Origin: JBCCMF01 sp038747545 | GTDB lineage: Bacteria > Bacteroidota > Rhodothermia > Rhodothermales > JBCCMF01 | Length of the DNA stretch: 11,427 nt | NCBI GenBank assembly: GCA_038747545.1 | Contig: JBCDJT010000153.1 | Span: 1-11,427, forward strand | Reading direction: 5' to 3' | Part shown: piece by piece, positions 8,603 through 11,427 of the stretch | Layout of the letters: each line of letters opens with the position of its first letter | Numbering within the stretch: position 1 is the first letter of the stretch | The notes under the pieces: model-generated | Database searches by the model: none | Told to the model about the DNA's origin: nothing | The model's input: only the letters and a program-made list of their open reading frames with translations | Made by a program: the position numbers and the translations under genes

Positions 8603-8611
8603 GGTACCCCA
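8600..8611. repeat. Perfect 12-base palindrome at the putative transcription start
   Basis: TGGGGTACCCCA is a perfect self-complementary 12-mer. It overlaps the end of the putative -7 box and the expected start point of the subtilase transcript, a typical place for an operator. It could equally be a chance palindrome. Confidence 0.35.
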
Positions 8612-8678
8612 CAGCTATGCGACCCCCTACCGCTTGCTGCCCCTTTACCTTCGGGACCCCACTCCAGGCGCGGCGTAC

Positions 8679-8688
8679 CCCCTGCTCT
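8679..8688 (+). promoter_or_regulatory. Pyrimidine-rich leader before the 8690 start, identical to the one before 2161
   Basis: CCCCTGCTCT ends one base before ATG 8690, exactly as at 2150-2159 before ATG 2161. No Shine-Dalgarno is present. Confidence 0.3.
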
Positions 8689-8689
8689 G

Positions 8690-10273
8690 ATGTGCTTCAC
8701 CCCCTTACGCTGGGTGGCCGTTCTGGCCATCACGCTCCCCCCCTTGTTGGCCTACGGTCAGTCCCCCCCTTCCAGCGCCCTCAATGACCTCCAGCATGCC
8801 CTTGCCCAGAGTGGCACGGTCAACGTCGTCATTGCGCTGCACGACGCGCCCGGCGCAGCTGCGAAGCAGGCATCGGCCCACGCCGTTGCGGGCCAGCAGG
8901 CCCGGGTGATGGCCGACCTTCCGGTCGAGGCGTTCACGCTGACGCACCAGTTTGCGCACGTCCCTGCGCTATCGGGCGTGGTGAGCTCCGCGGCAGCACT
9001 CGATGTGCTCCTGGCGCACCCTGACGTAGCCGCGGTAGACGTCGACGCGGGTGGACGCGGCGGGTTAGCCGAGACGGTGCCGCTCGTCAACGCGACACCC
9101 TGGCATAACCGCGGCCAGTATGCGCGCGGCGTCCGCGTGGCTGTGCTCGACACGGGCATCGACGCAGACCATCCTGACCTGCAGGGCGCCGTCGTTCACG
9201 AGGCCTGCTTCCTCAACGCGGGCGACGCCAGCCGCTGCCCCGACGGCTCCACACGCCAAGCGGGCGCGGGCGCGGCCGAGGACGACCACGGGCACGGCAC
9301 GCACGTGGCGGGCATCGTCGCCTCGAACGGCACCGACAGCGACATGGGCATGGCGCCGGGCGTACACCTCGTCAGCCTCAAGATGCTCGACCGCACCAAC
9401 AGCTTCTCTAGCTCGTCAGAGATCCTGGCCGCCTTCGACTACCTCATCGCCAACCCACAGCTCGATGTGCAGGTGCTGACGATGAGCCTGGGCACATTTG
9501 CGCTCTTCAACACGACCTGCGACGACAGCCGCTCGTGGACACGGGCTGGCTTCAATGCGGTTCGCCAGCTCAATGAGCAGGGGGTGACGGTCTTGGCCGC
9601 CGCCATGAACGACAATGCGACGAGCCAGATCGCGTACCCCGCGTGCCTCTCCAACGTCATCGCGGTGGGTGCGACGGACAAGAGCGACCGGATGGCCGCC
9701 TACTCCAACCGCAACGCCGAACTCGACGTGGTCGCGCCGGGCACGGGCATCTTGTCGTCGCGGCGCGGGGGCGGCAGTGTCTCGCTGTCGGGCACCAGCA
9801 TGGCCACCCCGCACGTGGCGGGCTGCGCGGCGCTACTGCTCGCCGAGCATCTAGCGCCCACTCCAGATGACCTCCGGGGACTCCTCCGCAGCTCCGAGAC
9901 GAAGATCACCGACACGCGCTCGTTCGACAGCGAGGGGCAGCCGATGCAGTATGCCCGCCTCGACTGTTTCTCGGATGCCATCCAGAGCCGCCCCACCGGC
10001 ACCGACCGTCCCGATGAACTGGTGCTCGACTGGTCCATCTACCCCAACCCTGCCACGGCCCGCGCAACACTCCGGCTGTCAACGGCAGGCCGCGCAGCCC
10101 CGGCCCAACTCGACGTGTTCGACGTGCTCGGGCGCCGCGTAGCAACGCGCGCTGTGCCACCCACAACCCCCATCGCCACGCTCGATACGAGCCGTTGGGC
10201 GAACGGGCAATACGTAGTGCGGCTGCGGCACGCCGACCAGGTGAAGACCAAGCTGCTGACCGTGCTTCGCTAG
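8690..10273 (+). CDS. Secreted subtilisin-like serine protease (S8) with T9SS type A sorting domain
   Basis: 527 residues. A signal peptide (about 1-23) is followed by an inhibitor-I9-like propeptide (about 43-120), then the S8 catalytic domain (about 145-430). The triad is visible: D154 in A-V-L-D-T-G-I-D, H202 in D-D-H-G-H-G-T-H-V-A-G, and S370 in G-T-S-M-A-T-P-H-V-A. The oxyanion Asn is N307 in A-A-A-M-N-D-N. Six cysteines in the mature domain (C173, C183, C277, C319, C379, C426) could form three disulfides. The C-terminal about 80 residues (447-527) are a T9SS sorting domain: W-S-I-Y-P-N-P-A-T near the start, D-V-L-G-R-R-V in the middle and Y-V-V-R-L with K-T-K-L-L-T-V at the end. The protease is thus exported by Sec, then passed across the outer membrane and probably anchored there. 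It is probably an endopeptidase that works on external protein. Its stop lies one base from the convergent GH31 stop. ATG 8690 begins the signal peptide. Confidence 0.95.
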   Translation: MCFTPLRWVAVLAITLPPLLAYGQSPPSSALNDLQHALAQSGTVNVVIALHDAPGAAAKQASAHAVAGQQARVMADLPVEAFTLTHQFAHVPALSGVVSSAAALDVLLAHPDVAAVDVDAGGRGGLAETVPLVNATPWHNRGQYARGVRVAVLDTGIDADHPDLQGAVVHEACFLNAGDASRCPDGSTRQAGAGAAEDDHGHGTHVAGIVASNGTDSDMGMAPGVHLVSLKMLDRTNSFSSSSEILAAFDYLIANPQLDVQVLTMSLGTFALFNTTCDDSRSWTRAGFNAVRQLNEQGVTVLAAAMNDNATSQIAYPACLSNVIAVGATDKSDRMAAYSNRNAELDVVAPGTGILSSRRGGGSVSLSGTSMATPHVAGCAALLLAEHLAPTPDDLRGLLRSSETKITDTRSFDSEGQPMQYARLDCFSDAIQSRPTGTDRPDELVLDWSIYPNPATARATLRLSTAGRAAPAQLDVFDVLGRRVATRAVPPTTPIATLDTSRWANGQYVVRLRHADQVKTKLLTVLR

Positions 10274-10274
10274 C

Positions 10275-11427
10275 CTATTCGACGGTAGGCAACGCTACCT
10301 CACTGCCATCCGTGAGCGGCGGCAGGTTGTTGACGAGGTCGAGCGATTCCTGGTACAGCGCGTTCAAGTCTGGCAACGTGAGAGAGGCGCCCTGGCGGAG
10401 GTAGATCGGCGTCTGATGCATCGGTGCGGGTGCGGTTACGGTGGCGGGCCCAGCGATGGCATCACCAGTCCACGCATCGGTCCACGTGCCACTGGGCAGG
10501 TAGACCTCGCGCTCCGTCGCCCCCTCGGTGATGACAGGCGCCACCAGCACGTCGGGACCGAGCAGGAACTGATCCCAGACCTCCCACGCGGTGCCGTCCT
10601 CGGGGTAGTGGTAGAACAGCGGGCGCACGAGCGGGTGGCCGTTCTCATGCGCAGCGCGGGCGAGCGTCTGCAGATACGGCTGCATGGCCTCGCGCACCTT
10701 GGTGTAGAGGCGGTAGGTAGCCACCAGCTCAGCGTCGTAGCGCGGCCCGGTCGGCATATCCCACGGCGCGCGGTTAGAGGTGGGGCCGACTTCGTAGATG
10801 CCGTGGAAGGCGCTCATCCCCAGCCAGCGCGCCGTCACCTCGCGGTAGGTCGGCTGGAAGTAGCCGCCTGTGTCAGAGCCCCAGAACGGATAGCCCAAGA
10901 TGCTGGCCCGCTGCGCACCGATGAGCGCATTGCGGAGGCCAAGCCAGTCGTTGTAGTGGTCACCGCCCCAGAAGACAGCTTGCGTCTGCGCACCGGGGAA
11001 GCCTGCCCTTGGCAACAGGACCATGTCATCGCCGTGGATGCGGTTGGTGACTTCGTAGGTCGCGTCGATGTACAGGTTCGGGTAGTCGTTGGCGATCTCG
11101 CGCATGGTGCGGCCATCGTACGCGGTCACGTCGCGCCGGCGGGAAACCATCTCCTCGGCGCGGTCTAGCTTGAAGCCGTCTACGCCAACCTCTAGCACAG
11201 TCGCCACCGACTCTTGCCACCACGCCTTGGCCTCAGGGTTGGTGAAGTCGATCAAGAGCTGACCGCCGTCAGGTACGATGAGCAAGCGCTGCAGGTCTTC
11301 CGTCGTCGTGGCACCATCAATGTACGCACGCAGGTCGGCGCGTGCGGCGTCCTCGCTGGTGTAGGTTCTGCCCATCAGCAGCGCAGGTACGCGGCGGATG
11401 TTGCGGCCCGAGACGCCGTTGATGTCT
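10275..11427 (-). CDS. Glycoside hydrolase family 31 (alpha-glucosidase/alpha-xylosidase type), C-terminal part
   Basis: The open frame runs off the right edge, so only the C-terminal about 383 residues are seen; the N-terminus and any signal peptide lie outside. The likely nucleophile is the Asp in V-D-G-F-K-L-D-R-A-E-E (codon 11163-11165). The likely acid/base is the Asp in F-W-G-G-D-H-Y-N-D-W (codon 10959-10961). The segment G-Y-P-F-W-G-S-D-T-G-G-Y-F also fits GH31 closely. The F-K-x-D and W-G-G-D forms resemble the YicI alpha-xylosidase branch more than maltase-type W-x-D-M-N-E enzymes, but substrate specificity cannot be fixed. After the barrel come the beta-domains (P-L-V-R-P-L-F-Y-H-Y-P then Q-F-L-L-G-P-D-V-L-V-A-P-V and W-T-D-A-W-T-G). 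The enzyme probably releases alpha-linked sugars from oligosaccharides. The C-terminus shows no T9SS domain. Confidence 0.93.
   Translation of the reverse strand, partial: DINGVSGRNIRRVPALLMGRTYTSEDAARADLRAYIDGATTTEDLQRLLIVPDGGQLLIDFTNPEAKAWWQESVATVLEVGVDGFKLDRAEEMVSRRRDVTAYDGRTMREIANDYPNLYIDATYEVTNRIHGDDMVLLPRAGFPGAQTQAVFWGGDHYNDWLGLRNALIGAQRASILGYPFWGSDTGGYFQPTYREVTARWLGMSAFHGIYEVGPTSNRAPWDMPTGPRYDAELVATYRLYTKVREAMQPYLQTLARAAHENGHPLVRPLFYHYPEDGTAWEVWDQFLLGPDVLVAPVITEGATEREVYLPSGTWTDAWTGDAIAGPATVTAPAPMHQTPIYLRQGASLTLPDLNALYQESLDLVNNLPPLTDGSEVALPTVE

Noticed and set aside
10416..11168. A 250-codon plus-strand open frame opposite the GH31 gene.
   Set aside because: Antisense to conserved GH31 catalytic motifs; the translation is Arg- and Gly-rich without recognisable features.

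Overview
The window (about 62-65% GC by eye) looks like chromosomal DNA of a high-GC member of the Bacteroidota/Rhodothermota group. The main clues are a subtilisin-like protease ending in a type IX secretion (T9SS, 'Por') sorting domain, an exported protein with a carboxypeptidase-regulatory-like beta domain, starts without Shine-Dalgarno sequences, and one promoter candidate of the Bacteroidota TTTG/TAnnTTTG type. The phylum is inferred; no ribosomal marker is present. I see no mobile element, CRISPR array or phage gene, and no gene-free stretch longer than about 220 bases.

Layout. (1) 1-100: the 3' part of a tRNA-Thr(CGU) and its terminator hairpin. (2) 320-2928, plus strand: a compact four-gene set, probably one operon. 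It encodes a two-helix membrane protein, a membrane-anchored exported protein, a ferric-reductase-like transmembrane protein fused to a Rieske [2Fe-2S] domain, and a membrane-anchored protein with two OB-like repeats and a Cys/His cluster. Together they look like a membrane electron-transfer module with no name I recognise; this is the most novel part of the window. (3) 3026-5299, minus strand: a ClpA/ClpC-type double AAA+ unfoldase. It is divergent from (4) 5384-6370, plus strand: a Hanks-type Ser/Thr kinase with one C-terminal membrane anchor. The kinase is followed 35 bases later by (5) 6406-7320, an NMT1/THI5-like periplasmic-binding-fold protein without a signal peptide. (6) 7458-8552: a secreted beta-domain protein of unknown function. 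(7) 8690-10273: the T9SS-exported subtilase. It meets (8) 10275-11427, minus strand, the C-terminal part of a GH31 glycosidase, tail to tail with one base between the stop codons.

How the genes work together. The Rieske/ferric-reductase operon probably moves electrons across or along the cytoplasmic membrane. The AAA+ unfoldase and kinase share a short divergent control region and may be linked in protein quality control, but only their position suggests this. The last three genes encode, or probably encode, exported proteins for envelope functions and polymer breakdown, typical of a heterotrophic, surface-degrading lifestyle.
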